Below are positions 17,484-26,891 of a stretch of DNA of 64,000 nt, piece after piece (the stretch's first letter is position 1; every line of letters starts with the position of its first letter). Source of the DNA: Fibrobacter sp. UWB5 (GTDB taxonomy: Bacteria > Fibrobacterota > Fibrobacteria > Fibrobacterales > Fibrobacteraceae); NCBI RefSeq assembly GCF_002210295.1, contig NZ_MWQH01000006.1:1-64000 (forward strand). Direction: 5' to 3'. The position numbers were made by a program, and so were the translations under genes. The notes under the pieces were generated by a model. The model saw nothing but the letters and a program-made list of their open reading frames with translations. It was not told the origin of the DNA and did no database searches.

Positions 17484-17541
17484 TGCAATGTGGAATGTGT
17501 GATGTGGAATGAAAAATCACACATCACTCATCGCACATCAG
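17484..17541. repeat. Degenerate ATGTG/CACAT inverted-repeat spacer
   Basis: A left part of AATGTG/GATGTGGAATG units is followed by a right part of CACATCACTCATCGCACATCA units, so the two halves are imperfectly complementary and can fold into a long hairpin. A similar spacer is at 21627-21720. It separates two convergent genes. Confidence 0.6.
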
Positions 17542-17544
17542 TCA

Positions 17545-17940
17545 TTATACTTGCGGTATGACTTGCGAGCCTTCGAAGGCATTCTTGTAATGCATGAATT
17601 GCAGCGGCTTTTGGTAGACTCTCGCAGTCAACACATCGAATCGACAGGGGGTGTCAAATCCCTTAGGCGCATGCTCTTTCTGGGTGGCTAGAAAATGGCA
17701 CGCTGTCTTCCAGATTTTCTTTTGCTTCAGGGCGTTTACGCGGGCGGCCGGATTGCCTTGCTGGTTGTTCCATACGGACTTGACTTCTACAAAGACGAGT
17801 GTGTCTCCATCGCGGGCGACAATGTCCAATTCACCGCCCATGTAGGCGTAATTGCGGGCGATAACCTGGTAGCCTTCGCGGCTTAAATAGGCCGAAGCGA
17901 GAGTTTCGATGTAGTTGCCTTTGGGCTTGTTGTTTTCCAT
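17545..17940 (-). CDS. yraN: YraN / UPF0102 family protein, 131 aa
   Basis: Small restriction-endonuclease-fold protein of the UPF0102 family, usually 110-130 aa. Landmarks: 'KGNYIETLASAYL' near the N-terminus, 'GGELDIVARD' and 'LVFVEVKSV', i.e. the E-x-D ... E-x-K pattern of nuclease-like folds, then 'FRFDV'-like 'CRFDVLTA'. A DNA-processing role is presumed but not established in general. The gene lies downstream of the kinase gene on the same strand, 91 bases away. Confidence 0.9.
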   Translation of the reverse strand: MENNKPKGNYIETLASAYLSREGYQVIARNYAYMGGELDIVARDGDTLVFVEVKSVWNNQQGNPAARVNALKQKKIWKTACHFLATQKEHAPKGFDTPCRFDVLTARVYQKPLQFMHYKNAFEGSQVIPQV

Positions 17941-18031
17941 AAATCAATCCTTAGAAATGAATAGTTCAAAACGCCTGCAAATGTTTTTTGCATGCGGGTT
18001 ATCTAGGAATGATCTAAAAAAAAATCTTGGA

Positions 18032-19537
18032 CTAGGGCAGTTCCATGCCCAAGAGGCGAATTTCAGAAATGGCGAAGTCTTCGTTTTCTCCTTCGTAGAC
18101 GTCATCAAGATAAACCTTGAGTTCGCTGGTTTCCATGGCCTGAATATTCGGGTACTGCATTCCGCGGATGTTTTCAAGCTTGATTTTCTGCTTGAAGCCG
18201 TCCTTGGTTTCGAGCGTTACGATCTTCGGCTTCTTGAAAATGCGGAAACGGTCGCCGAAGGCGTCGTCTACGGATTTCTGGTAACCGATGGCGATGCCGA
18301 AGTGCGTCACGATGGCGTTGCCGTCAAAGTAGAGCGTAAGTACCGGATTCTGCGGCTTTTGCGGCATCGTATAGAGCCATGCCGTCTTAAAATCGTTGTC
18401 GTTCAAGTTCTTGAGCGGGTAGCCGTTGCTTTCGTCAATTTCGAGAGCCTTGGTCTCGTAATTGCCAAGAGCTTCGCTCCATTCCAGCTCGCGCAAGGTG
18501 CTTTCGGGCTTGTGCGTCAGCATCAGCAAAATCAAGAGCATGATGATGAGCGGGAAAATGAAAATGGCGAGGGCCGTAAGCTTCTTTTGAAGCATGCGGG
18601 CGCGCGGCGTGATGATGTTTGCCATTTCGGCAATCGATGCCGTGCGGCGGCGGAGCGGCGTGTGGCCCATGGTGGGGCGCTGCGGTGCCGTCTTTTCGGT
18701 GGGGAACACCTGGTCGCAAGCGTCCAGGAATTCCTGCATGTCGTGGAAGCGTTCGTTCAGTTTTTTCTTGAGGCACTTGAGAATCAGCTGAGAAAGTCCA
18801 GGAGGCATGTCCTTGCGGAAAAGTTCCGGTGCAGGCGGCTGTTCCTGAACGTGCTTCAGGGCAATTTCTACCGGGCGGTTACCTTCGAACGGGAGTCGTC
18901 CGCAGGTCATTTCGTAAAGAATCACGCCCATGCTGTAAATGTCAGACTGAATGGTCACGTTGTCACCGTGGCATTGTTCAGGGCTCATGTATTCGGGCGT
19001 ACCCATGGTCATGCCCGTGCGCGTGAGTCGATCCTTTTCCATTTCCTGGATGTAAGAAATGCCGAAGTCCATGATGAACACGCGGTTGTCGCGCGTGAGC
19101 ATGATGTTCGAGGGTTTGACGTCGCGGTGGACAATTCCCTTGTTGTGGGCAGAGAGAAGACCGCGGGCAATCTGGCGGATAATGACTTCGATGGCTTCGA
19201 ACGAAAGCTGTTCCTTGTTGTGGAGAATGTCAGCGAGGTTCGTGCCTTCCACATAGGTCATGGCGATAAAGAGCTGGTTGTTCTGCTGACCGAAGTCGAA
19301 TACATGAACAATATTCTGGTGGTCCAGTTCTTTCATGGCCTGCGCTTCCATGTAGAAACGCTTGATCGCTTCTTCATCGGAAGAGGCGTCCAAAATCTTG
19401 AATGCAACCACGCGGCCAAGGCGCTTGTCTATGGCCTTGTATACGTTTCCCATGCCCCCTTTACCGAGGGTGCCAATGAGATCATAGTTTTCATTAAAGG
19501 GACGCGGAAATGCTTCAGACTTTTGCGGGGCGATCAT
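18032..19537 (-). CDS. Membrane Ser/Thr protein kinase with extracytoplasmic C-terminal domain, 501 aa
   Basis: Hanks-type kinase. Glycine loop 'GKGGMGNVY' (~24), catalytic Lys in 'VAFKIL', 'HRDVKPSN' (~138), 'DFG' (~156), 'GTPEYMSPEQ'. Residues ~265-318 are a basic juxtamembrane linker with Thr/Ser clusters, residues ~319-342 a single membrane helix, and the last ~155 residues an extracytoplasmic beta-rich domain ('LNDNDFKTAWL', 'LTLYFDGNAIVTHFGIAIGY') resembling discoidin-type sugar-binding folds. No PASTA repeats. The start overlaps the stop of the FHA-ABC gene by four bases (ATGA), so the two are translationally coupled; the kinase probably phosphorylates its partner or signals with it. 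Confidence 0.92.
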   Translation of the reverse strand: MIAPQKSEAFPRPFNENYDLIGTLGKGGMGNVYKAIDKRLGRVVAFKILDASSDEEAIKRFYMEAQAMKELDHQNIVHVFDFGQQNNQLFIAMTYVEGTNLADILHNKEQLSFEAIEVIIRQIARGLLSAHNKGIVHRDVKPSNIMLTRDNRVFIMDFGISYIQEMEKDRLTRTGMTMGTPEYMSPEQCHGDNVTIQSDIYSMGVILYEMTCGRLPFEGNRPVEIALKHVQEQPPAPELFRKDMPPGLSQLILKCLKKKLNERFHDMQEFLDACDQVFPTEKTAPQRPTMGHTPLRRRTASIAEMANIITPRARMLQKKLTALAIFIFPLIIMLLILLMLTHKPESTLRELEWSEALGNYETKALEIDESNGYPLKNLNDNDFKTAWLYTMPQKPQNPVLTLYFDGNAIVTHFGIAIGYQKSVDDAFGDRFRIFKKPKIVTLETKDGFKQKIKLENIRGMQYPNIQAMETSELKVYLDDVYEGENEDFAISEIRLLGMELP

Positions 19538-21624
19538 TTTGCTTTCTTAGACCAGTTTAGTTTTATTGCAACCACAATATAAAAACATAATGTGATTACG
19601 AGGGCAAGAATTGTGTTTTCGATAGCGTCTTTGCGCTCTAGGAGCAGGTTTAAAAGGCTTGCCTGGTTGTAACGGGACCAAATCACCGTCGAAAGAATGC
19701 GCCCGATAGCTTGCATCTGGTCCAAGGGCACCAGGGCTCCGGCCAAGGCAACCTGCGGAATAATTAAAAGCGGTAGCATGGCGTTTGCCTGCCCGGCATT
19801 TTTGGAAAGCGAACTTACGGCAAGGCCTACGGCTACAGGCGGGAGAACCATCAGCAAGATTACAGCCAAAAGTGGCAGGGGAGAGGGCCAGATATGCGTG
19901 CGGAATCCGACAAAGGCGAATACGATAAAAGTCTGGATAAAGGCGACCGTTGTAGGGAGAATCGCCTTGGCGAAAATAGTCGGGAGAATCGGGACTCCCT
20001 TGCGGAATTCCGCCTGCAGGATTTCTTTTTCCTGTACGATTTCTCGGATCGAGAGTGAAAGCGAAAGCCAGTTTGCCGAGAGGATGATTGCAAACGCGAC
20101 AATCCAAAGCGATGTGGCGTCCGAGAATATTTGAGAGAACAAGAAACCGATAATCAGCGGCTGCAAGAGGAGCGTGAGGAACTTGCCTTTGTCCCTGAAC
20201 CACTGCTTTGCGGTAATTGAAATCTTGTACAAGAAAACGGGCGACAGGTTGGTCTTGGGGAAAAAGCTGGGAACCAGCGCTTCGAGAGCCGAGGTGCTTC
20301 TGACGGCGCCGACGCGGTTCTGCAGAATGGTTTGCCAGTTGGAGGCGGTGTCGTCGTTCAGGTTCGTGAGGATCGTTTCGGGGTCTTCGCTGTCGAAGTA
20401 GCGGTAAGCTTCTTTCGGGGTGCCGTAGAATGCCTGCTTGCCCTGGTGCAGCACGAGAACCTTGTCGGCGATTTCCAGCGCTTCGTAGCTGTGCGTGGTC
20501 AGGATAATCGTGTGCCCGAGGAAGGCGAGCTGCTTTAAATGCGTGCAGAGAATCTTGGAGTTGTATGGGTCGAGGCCAGAAAGCGGCTCGTCGAGCACAA
20601 TCAGGCCCGGATTTCCCATGAGTTCCTTGGCCAGGGCGACCCGGCGGCATTCGCCGCCGCTGAGCGTGCGAATGGGGTTGTCGAGCCGCGCGCTCAGCCC
20701 GAAAAGTTCGCTGAACTTTTCCAGTCGCCCGTTCGCGTTGCGCTTGAAATCGAGCTTGGACATTCCGACTCTTGCGCCGTCCAAGAGCGTTTCTTTAACG
20801 GTCAAGTCGCGGCGCAGTTCCGGATCCTGCTCCAGGAAGGCGATATGCTTTCGGATTTCTTCGTTGCGGTAATCGAGTTTCCCGATGCTCACAAAGGAAT
20901 CTTGACCGCTTTTATGCTTGCCTTGCAACAAGCGCAAAAGGGTAGACTTGCCCTGGCCCGAACGCCCGATAATCGCAAGAATTTCTCCGGCGTGCAGTTT
21001 AAAGTCAATGCCCGAAAGCAATTGCTTTTTTCCGGCGAATACGTCCAGGTTCTCGATTTCGACATCGAATCCGAGAGGCAAGTTCTTGCAAGTGAGTTCG
21101 CCCTGCGCGTAGCTCATGGTGCAGCCCGGCAGGCGAATCATTCGGCCTTCTTCCAGCTGAATCAAGCGGGTGGATTTCCCTTGCGTATTGACAATCTTGT
21201 CCTTAAAGCTGATTTCGGCTTTTCCGGCATGGAGTCTTGCGCTGGTGCCTTCGGGAATATCCATGTGCAGGCTATCGAGAGATTCCCAAGCGTCATTCAG
21301 GCTCTTGGTTTGCACCAGGTCGCGCTCGACCGATTCCATCAGCAAAAGCTGCAAGTGCCCGCGCTTGAGGGTGGCGCGGAGCTGCATCGGGCCAATCTGA
21401 ATGGTATCGCCATCTTCAAGCACGGCCGATTCGACATCATTCCCGTTGACTTGAGTCACGCTGTTCTGCGTGAGGTTCTTCAGGTTCCAATGTTTGTCTT
21501 CGAATTCCAGCACCGCATGGTAGCGCGAAACCATCGGGTTGTCGAGCACCAGAGAATTATCTGGCTTGCGACCGATGGTAAACGGTTCGCCAATTTGCGG
21601 AGTGATAATTCTAAACGACTGCAT
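19534..21624 (-). CDS. FHA domain-ABC transporter (ABCG-like) fusion, 696 aa
   Basis: N-terminal FHA phosphothreonine-binding domain (residues ~1-95: 'FTIGRKPDNSLVLDNPMVSRYHAVL'). A second linker/FHA-like segment lies to ~185. The ATP-binding domain has Walker A 'GRSGQGKST' (~218), 'LSGGECRR' (~318) and 'LIVLDEPLSGLD'. The C-terminal ABC-2-type membrane domain has about six helices (~460-690). This is the ABCG-like order, ATPase before membrane domain. It resembles mycobacterial Rv1747, which is regulated through its FHA domains by the neighbouring kinase PknF; here a kinase gene overlaps the stop. Substrate unknown, probably an envelope lipid or glycoconjugate. Confidence 0.9.
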   Translation of the reverse strand: MQSFRIITPQIGEPFTIGRKPDNSLVLDNPMVSRYHAVLEFEDKHWNLKNLTQNSVTQVNGNDVESAVLEDGDTIQIGPMQLRATLKRGHLQLLLMESVERDLVQTKSLNDAWESLDSLHMDIPEGTSARLHAGKAEISFKDKIVNTQGKSTRLIQLEEGRMIRLPGCTMSYAQGELTCKNLPLGFDVEIENLDVFAGKKQLLSGIDFKLHAGEILAIIGRSGQGKSTLLRLLQGKHKSGQDSFVSIGKLDYRNEEIRKHIAFLEQDPELRRDLTVKETLLDGARVGMSKLDFKRNANGRLEKFSELFGLSARLDNPIRTLSGGECRRVALAKELMGNPGLIVLDEPLSGLDPYNSKILCTHLKQLAFLGHTIILTTHSYEALEIADKVLVLHQGKQAFYGTPKEAYRYFDSEDPETILTNLNDDTASNWQTILQNRVGAVRSTSALEALVPSFFPKTNLSPVFLYKISITAKQWFRDKGKFLTLLLQPLIIGFLFSQIFSDATSLWIVAFAIILSANWLSLSLSIREIVQEKEILQAEFRKGVPILPTIFAKAILPTTVAFIQTFIVFAFVGFRTHIWPSPLPLLAVILLMVLPPVAVGLAVSSLSKNAGQANAMLPLLIIPQVALAGALVPLDQMQAIGRILSTVIWSRYNQASLLNLLLERKDAIENTILALVITLCFYIVVAIKLNWSKKAK

Positions 21625-21626
21625 AT

Positions 21627-21720
21627 GGTTAATGAGGAATGAGAAATGTTGAATGAGAGATGTTTGATGGATTTTTAATTACACATTACACATCACACAT
21701 TTCACATTTCACATTTCACG
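21627..21720. repeat. Degenerate GAAATGT / ACATTTC inverted-repeat spacer
   Basis: The left half is a run of GAATGAG/GAAATGTTGAATGAG units and the right half a run of ACACATTTCACATTTCAC units, joined by ATTTTTAATT. The two arms are imperfectly complementary over about 40 bases. It lies upstream of the FHA-ABC gene and downstream of the aminotransferase gene and is related in style to 17484-17541. Confidence 0.6.
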
Positions 21721-21724
21721 ATAG

Positions 21725-22918
21725 TTATTTTAGATTGCTCAGTCCCCTTATAAATCTGTCGCATGCCTTCTGCAAGGTTTCGTCGCTGGCGGCATAAGAG
21801 AATCGCACGCAGCTGTCGTCACCGAAGGCGGCTCCCGGCACAATGGCGAGACCCTGCGACTGCAACAAGTATTCGCAGAGTTCAATGGAACCGCCAATCA
21901 CTTTACCTGCGGGCGTCTTCTTGCCATAGAAACTCTTGACGGGCGCGAACAGGTAGAATGCGCCTTCGGGAGCGCGGCATGGTTCCGGCAGAATTTCGGC
22001 AGTGCGTTTGAGCATGTAGTCGCGGCGCTTGCGGAAGGCGGCCTGCATGGCGTGAACGTTGCTCTTGTCCATCTGCAATGCTCCGAGGGCGGCGTACTGA
22101 GCCACGTTGCTTGGGTGGTGCGTGGCCTGGCCCTGAATCTTTCCGATAATCTTTGCGATTTCGGCGGGCGCGGCATCGTAACCGATACGCCAGCCGGTCA
22201 TGCAGTGCGACTTGGAGAAACCGTTAATCACGATGGTGCGCTCGGCCATGCCGGGCAGTGCTGCTGCAGAGCAGAATTCCGTGTCGTAGGTGAAGTATTC
22301 GTACACTTCGTCCGAAATGCAGTAGATGTCGCATTCGACAATCACCTTGGCAAGCGCTTCGAGTTCGGCCTTGCTGTAAACGGCACCTGTCGGGTTGCAG
22401 GGGTTGTTCAAGAGAATCGCCTTTGTCTTTGCGGTAATGGTCGCTTTCAAGGCTTCGGGCTTGATTTTGAATCCGTCTTCAATCTTGGTGTTCACAATCA
22501 CTGGCTTTCCGCCAAGCCATTTCACCAGTTCGGGGTATGTCACCCAGTACGGGGCCGGGATAATCACTTCGTCACCTTCGTTCACCAAGGCGGCAAGAGA
22601 ATTGAACACGGCGTGCTTGGCACCGCTGGTCATGATAATCTGTTCGGGCTTATAGTCCAGACCGTTTTCGACTTTGAGCTTTTCGGCCACGGCTTTGCGC
22701 ACTTCGAGAATTCCTACGGGAGCGGTGTAGCGGGTCTTTCCTTCGCGAATGGCCTTGCAGGCAGCATCTTGAATCGGTGTCGGAGTCGGAAAATCGGGTT
22801 CGCCTGCACCCAGGCTTACAACGTCCTTGCCGTCGGCAATCATCTGCTTTGCCAAGGTGTCGATGGCGACGGTTAAAGAAGCGGCGATATTAAGAGTTCT
22901 TGTGGATAAGTCTTTCAT
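21725..22918 (-). CDS. Aspartate aminotransferase (class I PLP aminotransferase), 397 aa
   Basis: Transfers the amino group between aspartate and 2-oxoglutarate. Class I fold with 'GAGEPDFPTP' near the N-terminus, 'NNPCNPTG' (PLP ring and carboxylate contacts), 'SDEVYEYF', the Schiff-base Lys in 'GFSKSHCMTGWRIGY' (~236) and the C-terminal Arg in 'VRFSYAAS'. Length is normal for the AspB type. The start overlaps the end of the exporter gene by 29 bases; 'MKDLSTRTLNIAASLT' is the typical N-terminus, so the start is believable. Exact amino-acid preference (aspartate or another) cannot be read from sequence alone. Confidence 0.92.
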   Translation of the reverse strand: MKDLSTRTLNIAASLTVAIDTLAKQMIADGKDVVSLGAGEPDFPTPTPIQDAACKAIREGKTRYTAPVGILEVRKAVAEKLKVENGLDYKPEQIIMTSGAKHAVFNSLAALVNEGDEVIIPAPYWVTYPELVKWLGGKPVIVNTKIEDGFKIKPEALKATITAKTKAILLNNPCNPTGAVYSKAELEALAKVIVECDIYCISDEVYEYFTYDTEFCSAAALPGMAERTIVINGFSKSHCMTGWRIGYDAAPAEIAKIIGKIQGQATHHPSNVAQYAALGALQMDKSNVHAMQAAFRKRRDYMLKRTAEILPEPCRAPEGAFYLFAPVKSFYGKKTPAGKVIGGSIELCEYLLQSQGLAIVPGAAFGDDSCVRFSYAASDETLQKACDRFIRGLSNLK

Positions 22919-25316
22919 GTCTGAGTTTAGCCTTTTTCAAAATGCGGTAGGCGTCCAAGGTGCTGGCCACCAAGGGGTAAATGGTAAAATGCGAAATAAA
23001 GATGCAAATAAGTCCGAGCGCTGCAACGAGTCCCACGCCGTTAATTCCCGGGTGTGACGAGAACAGCATGGCGATTGCACCGATGAATGACGCGCCCTGC
23101 GCAATCATGACCGAAATCAATTTCGTTTGCAAAACACTCCAAGCATTTCCGCCTTGCTTTTCGTAGTACGAAGACCAAAGTTGCAATGATCCGTCAACAC
23201 TGGCGCCAATCAAGAGGACAAACGCGATAGAACTGTATGCCGAAATCTGGATGTTGAACACGTGAACCAGAATGGTTACCCAGCTCATGGCAAATAGCGA
23301 CGGCAGCAAGGTAAAGAACGCGCGGCTCAATTTGTTGTAGAACATCAAGAGAATGATCCAGAGCAGTACGGTGCCCAAGAGTATGGACTTGTTGATGTTT
23401 CCGAGAATGGTGTCCAGGAGCGAGGCTCTCAAAATCGGTGTGCCGCAAATCTTGAAGGTCTTGTCGTGGATTCCGTCAAGCTGCAGCAACTGCTTTGCAA
23501 TGTGGCGGCAGGTGAGTCCGTTGTTCGGGTCGGAACTGGGGATAATGAAGGCGAATACACCCGGATTGTCTTTTTTGTCTGCGAACTTGCGGCGTATGTT
23601 TTCGGACAAGACGAAATCCTTGATTTCGTTTTCGTAATTGTCGAACATCTCGACAATGGAAGCGCTGTCCTTGGGACTGAGCCTAGAAAGAATATCTTCC
23701 GAAATCAGTTTTTTCAGCGTTTCGATTTTATGCTTTTTCTCGACACTGACCTTGGGCAAGAACTGGTACTGGGTGTAAATCTTGCCGAGATCGTTCAGAC
23801 GGCCTTTCTGTTGCAAGTGCTCGAAGTTTTCGACCAGGTCATCGTTGTAAGACGAATCGGGGAGCATGACGATAATCGGGTCGTAGGTGGAAAAGCCCGT
23901 TTCTGCAATCAAGGCTCTCGCTTCGCGTTCGTCCAGTTGCATTTCGGTCTTCTTGAAATCGTAGAGGAAGGTCAGATTCGTGCCGCTGTAAAGCCATGCG
24001 ACCGCACTTACAATACTGATAACGACAATGATAATCCAGTTCGTCTTGAACGAAAACAGGCGCTTGCGGTAGTTGGGGGTATTGCTGCTGAAACTGATGT
24101 CAAAGGGCTTCTTTTGTTGCAGGAGCAGCAAGAGCGATGCCGTCAGCAACGGGCAGACGATAAGGTTGAGTAGGCTTCCGATGGCACCGAGAATTCCGAA
24201 TTCGCGAAGTCCGGGCAGAGGTACCAGAATAAAGGCGATGAACAGGCTTGCCATCACAAGCGAAGAGGCGGCAACTACAGGCCCGATTCCGAGCAAGGCG
24301 CTTTCGATACAGAGGGCGGGGCTCAGTTTCTGTTCGCGTTCATGGAAGTACCTGGTGTAGACATGCGTAAGAATCTGGCAGGCATGCCCCGGTAACAGGA
24401 GCCCGAGTGAAAGCGTAAACAGGTTGATTCGCCCGAACAGCAGGTAGGCGCAGGCCAGCGTAAAGACCGTCGGAATGGCAAGCGGAACCGCCGAAATGAA
24501 AATTAGCTGGGGTTGCCTGTAAAAGTTGATGATCAAAAGAACGAGAATAATCAGGGCTGCCATTCCGCCCGCAAACTTCGCTTCGGGCAACAACGCCTTT
24601 CCGGCTTTAATGGAATCGTAGACTTTCCCGGTATAGTAGACGTTAATGCCCTTTCCGTTGTCTTCGACAAATTTTTTGACCTTTCGCAAAAGTTCACGGT
24701 TAGCCTGCAAGTCCGAAACCGATGTAGTGGGGTAGACGTCAACTACGCGGATAGACCCTTGCTGGTTCGAAAAATCCTGTTGCAGACTTTTGAAATATTT
24801 GGACTCGATTTGCGAAATGATTTCAATGGTGTCGCGGGCAGGGGCGGCGGCCGGTGCCGGATTGCTGTCGGTCAAGTCGACAAGCAGGGGATTGTGCCTG
24901 TTGATTTCAACTGCCCTTAGGCTGTCCAGTTTTTCAATGACCTGGTCCAGATCGCTTTCGCTTGCGTATAAAAGCTTGTTTTTCTTGAAAAAATCCAAAT
25001 CGGTCGCGTATTCGGCGTAATGAACTTGCGGGTCGTCTTCAAGGTACTTTGCGAGATTTTGGGCAAACTTGAAATTGGCGGCGCTGTCTTTGGACTGGAT
25101 GACAATCGTCAAACTTCCGAGTCCGCCGAAAGCGTTTTCGATTGCCTGGTAATCGGCTTCGACTTGATGACCTTTCAGAGTATCTTGCAACTGGATTTCC
25201 CAACGAAGATTTTCGATGGGGTAAATACACAACAAGGTAATCGCAAGAAACAACCCGATCATCGCTTTAGGATAATGGGCAATCTTTCGAATCAATTTGG
25301 CAAAAGCCGAAAACAT
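22890..25316 (-). CDS. RND/MMPL-superfamily exporter, 808 aa
   Basis: Large inner-membrane protein with two homologous halves. Each half has one helix, a big periplasmic loop and a group of helices: the first helix is at ~15-35, the first helix cluster at ~255-410, the second half begins at ~430 and the last cluster is at ~650-790. Motifs such as 'GLGSLTIVIQSKD' and 'LLIGASVDGSLQL' match the MMPL/SSD-type family. It is the first gene of a two-gene minus-strand unit with the aminotransferase, with overlapping ends. Family members export lipids or hydrophobic compounds; the substrate here is unknown. Confidence 0.85.
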   Translation of the reverse strand: MFSAFAKLIRKIAHYPKAMIGLFLAITLLCIYPIENLRWEIQLQDTLKGHQVEADYQAIENAFGGLGSLTIVIQSKDSAANFKFAQNLAKYLEDDPQVHYAEYATDLDFFKKNKLLYASESDLDQVIEKLDSLRAVEINRHNPLLVDLTDSNPAPAAAPARDTIEIISQIESKYFKSLQQDFSNQQGSIRVVDVYPTTSVSDLQANRELLRKVKKFVEDNGKGINVYYTGKVYDSIKAGKALLPEAKFAGGMAALIILVLLIINFYRQPQLIFISAVPLAIPTVFTLACAYLLFGRINLFTLSLGLLLPGHACQILTHVYTRYFHEREQKLSPALCIESALLGIGPVVAASSLVMASLFIAFILVPLPGLREFGILGAIGSLLNLIVCPLLTASLLLLLQQKKPFDISFSSNTPNYRKRLFSFKTNWIIIVVISIVSAVAWLYSGTNLTFLYDFKKTEMQLDEREARALIAETGFSTYDPIIVMLPDSSYNDDLVENFEHLQQKGRLNDLGKIYTQYQFLPKVSVEKKHKIETLKKLISEDILSRLSPKDSASIVEMFDNYENEIKDFVLSENIRRKFADKKDNPGVFAFIIPSSDPNNGLTCRHIAKQLLQLDGIHDKTFKICGTPILRASLLDTILGNINKSILLGTVLLWIILLMFYNKLSRAFFTLLPSLFAMSWVTILVHVFNIQISAYSSIAFVLLIGASVDGSLQLWSSYYEKQGGNAWSVLQTKLISVMIAQGASFIGAIAMLFSSHPGINGVGLVAALGLICIFISHFTIYPLVASTLDAYRILKKAKLRHERLIHKNS

Positions 25317-25371
25317 ATAAATAATATAACTATTATACGCTTTGTTTGAATTAATAAACTAAATTGTAGGC

Positions 25372-26847
25372 ATGGTAAAAAGGGAGTCGCAACGTCTCTT
25401 TGTTTGGGTATTGGCCGCGCTATGGTTTGTTGGCGCGGTATCTTCCTATGCCGAAGACGAAACTCCTTCAGATTCGACCGAACAAGTTTCTGAAAATACT
25501 GAAAAGTCGGCCATGTCGTGGCCGCTCGAATACATTATCCAGCCTTTCTTGAACGGCCTGATTTACCCGGTGGCGAAGCCTATGGACTACGCCATCAAGA
25601 ACGGTATTGTCGAAAAGTCTGTCGAATTGATTTCTTTTGGCGAAGATTACAAGATCATGATCTACCCGAGCTTCAATTTCAAGCCGGGTTCACGAACCAT
25701 GGTGGGAGCGAATTACCGACATCGCAGTGTGTTTTTCAATAGAGACTACTTGGTGCTGCAAGGGGAGTATTACGCCAACGGTGATGTCGGCTTTACGGCC
25801 CGCTACAACAAGCAATCCCTGTTTGGAACCCCTTTCTTTGGCGGATTCCGTTACGACATTGACCTGGATCGCGATAGCCGTTTTACCATTCCCGAAACAA
25901 AGCAAAATTACCTGCAGCCCGATTCCAGCTTCCAGTTTACCTGGCGCTTGGGCGCTCCGATTGCTTACACCTCGAACTGGAATGTTGAACTTTCGACATC
26001 GCTGTATTTTAGCCGCACCAGTCACCCCGACGTTCAGGATTCGGTCTTGATTAGCGACGAATACAAAATTGAAGACAGAGGCCTATACCAGAACGTAACG
26101 CAGATTCCGGTCGGGCTTTCGTTCGTGTACGACAATCTGGATTGCCCGTATGCCCCTTCGCGCGGCACCCGTGTCGTGTTGAACGGAAATTATACGGTGG
26201 TGGGTGAATATTCGGGTGTCCGCTACGAGGATTTGGGAATTGAGCCTGAAGATGATAAAGATGAAATCATCAAGGACGGCGGCCTGAACCATGATTTCAT
26301 TATCACGGAATTCATTTTCCAGCACTATTTTTATTTGGGAAATGCTAAAAAGTACGTGCTTTCGGCAAAAGAAGGGCGAGAAACCCGCAGGTTCTATACG
26401 GACTTTTCGTGGGACGAGGCGGTTCGCGTGTGGCGTCCGGAACAGGTGCGCAATACGCTTTTTGAACGCCGCGTTATAGCGGTTCAATACCGCATGGTGA
26501 ACCTTTGGGAAGTCGAAGAGGGCGGTGCCCCGCACAATGCGTTTATCACGTTGAACGCAAGGTCTCCTTTGCGCGGTTACGGCGATAAATGGACAACCCA
26601 TAACCTGATGACTTTGAGCATGGAATACCGCTGGCCGGTAGACCGCCTGGTCGATGGCGTGCTTTTCAATGAATACGCCTTGATTGCCCCGAAAATAGAC
26701 AAGTGGAGCTTGGATCACTATTACAATTCCTGGGGCTTCGGCATTCGCGTTCGCCAGCCGAACCTTTACCTTTTCCGCCTGCAGTTCGGTTTCCATGGCC
26801 TGCATGGCGTGAACATGATCATGACCATCGCTCCTGAATTCAGGTAA
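25372..26847 (+). CDS. Omp85-like surface antigen / outer-membrane barrel, 491 aa
   Basis: Signal peptide (residues ~1-27, ending 'SSYA'), an acidic Ser/Glu linker, then a predicted barrel without POTRA domains. 'FVYDNLDCPYAPSRGTRVVL' matches the region near the start of the Omp85 barrel domain (D-N-x-x-x-P-x-x-G), and 'LRGYGDKW' near residue 400 is the conserved R-G-Y lid-lock motif. The C-terminus 'MIMTIAPEFR' ends with an aromatic residue as barrels do. This is probably a patatin-associated or stand-alone member rather than BamA, which is larger. It precedes purB by 44 bases, in the same direction. Confidence 0.85.
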   Translation: MVKRESQRLFVWVLAALWFVGAVSSYAEDETPSDSTEQVSENTEKSAMSWPLEYIIQPFLNGLIYPVAKPMDYAIKNGIVEKSVELISFGEDYKIMIYPSFNFKPGSRTMVGANYRHRSVFFNRDYLVLQGEYYANGDVGFTARYNKQSLFGTPFFGGFRYDIDLDRDSRFTIPETKQNYLQPDSSFQFTWRLGAPIAYTSNWNVELSTSLYFSRTSHPDVQDSVLISDEYKIEDRGLYQNVTQIPVGLSFVYDNLDCPYAPSRGTRVVLNGNYTVVGEYSGVRYEDLGIEPEDDKDEIIKDGGLNHDFIITEFIFQHYFYLGNAKKYVLSAKEGRETRRFYTDFSWDEAVRVWRPEQVRNTLFERRVIAVQYRMVNLWEVEEGGAPHNAFITLNARSPLRGYGDKWTTHNLMTLSMEYRWPVDRLVDGVLFNEYALIAPKIDKWSLDHYYNSWGFGIRVRQPNLYLFRLQFGFHGLHGVNMIMTIAPEFR

Positions 26848-26891
26848 TTTTCTACATTTATCCTTGCAAAAATTAAAACCAAGGATAAATC

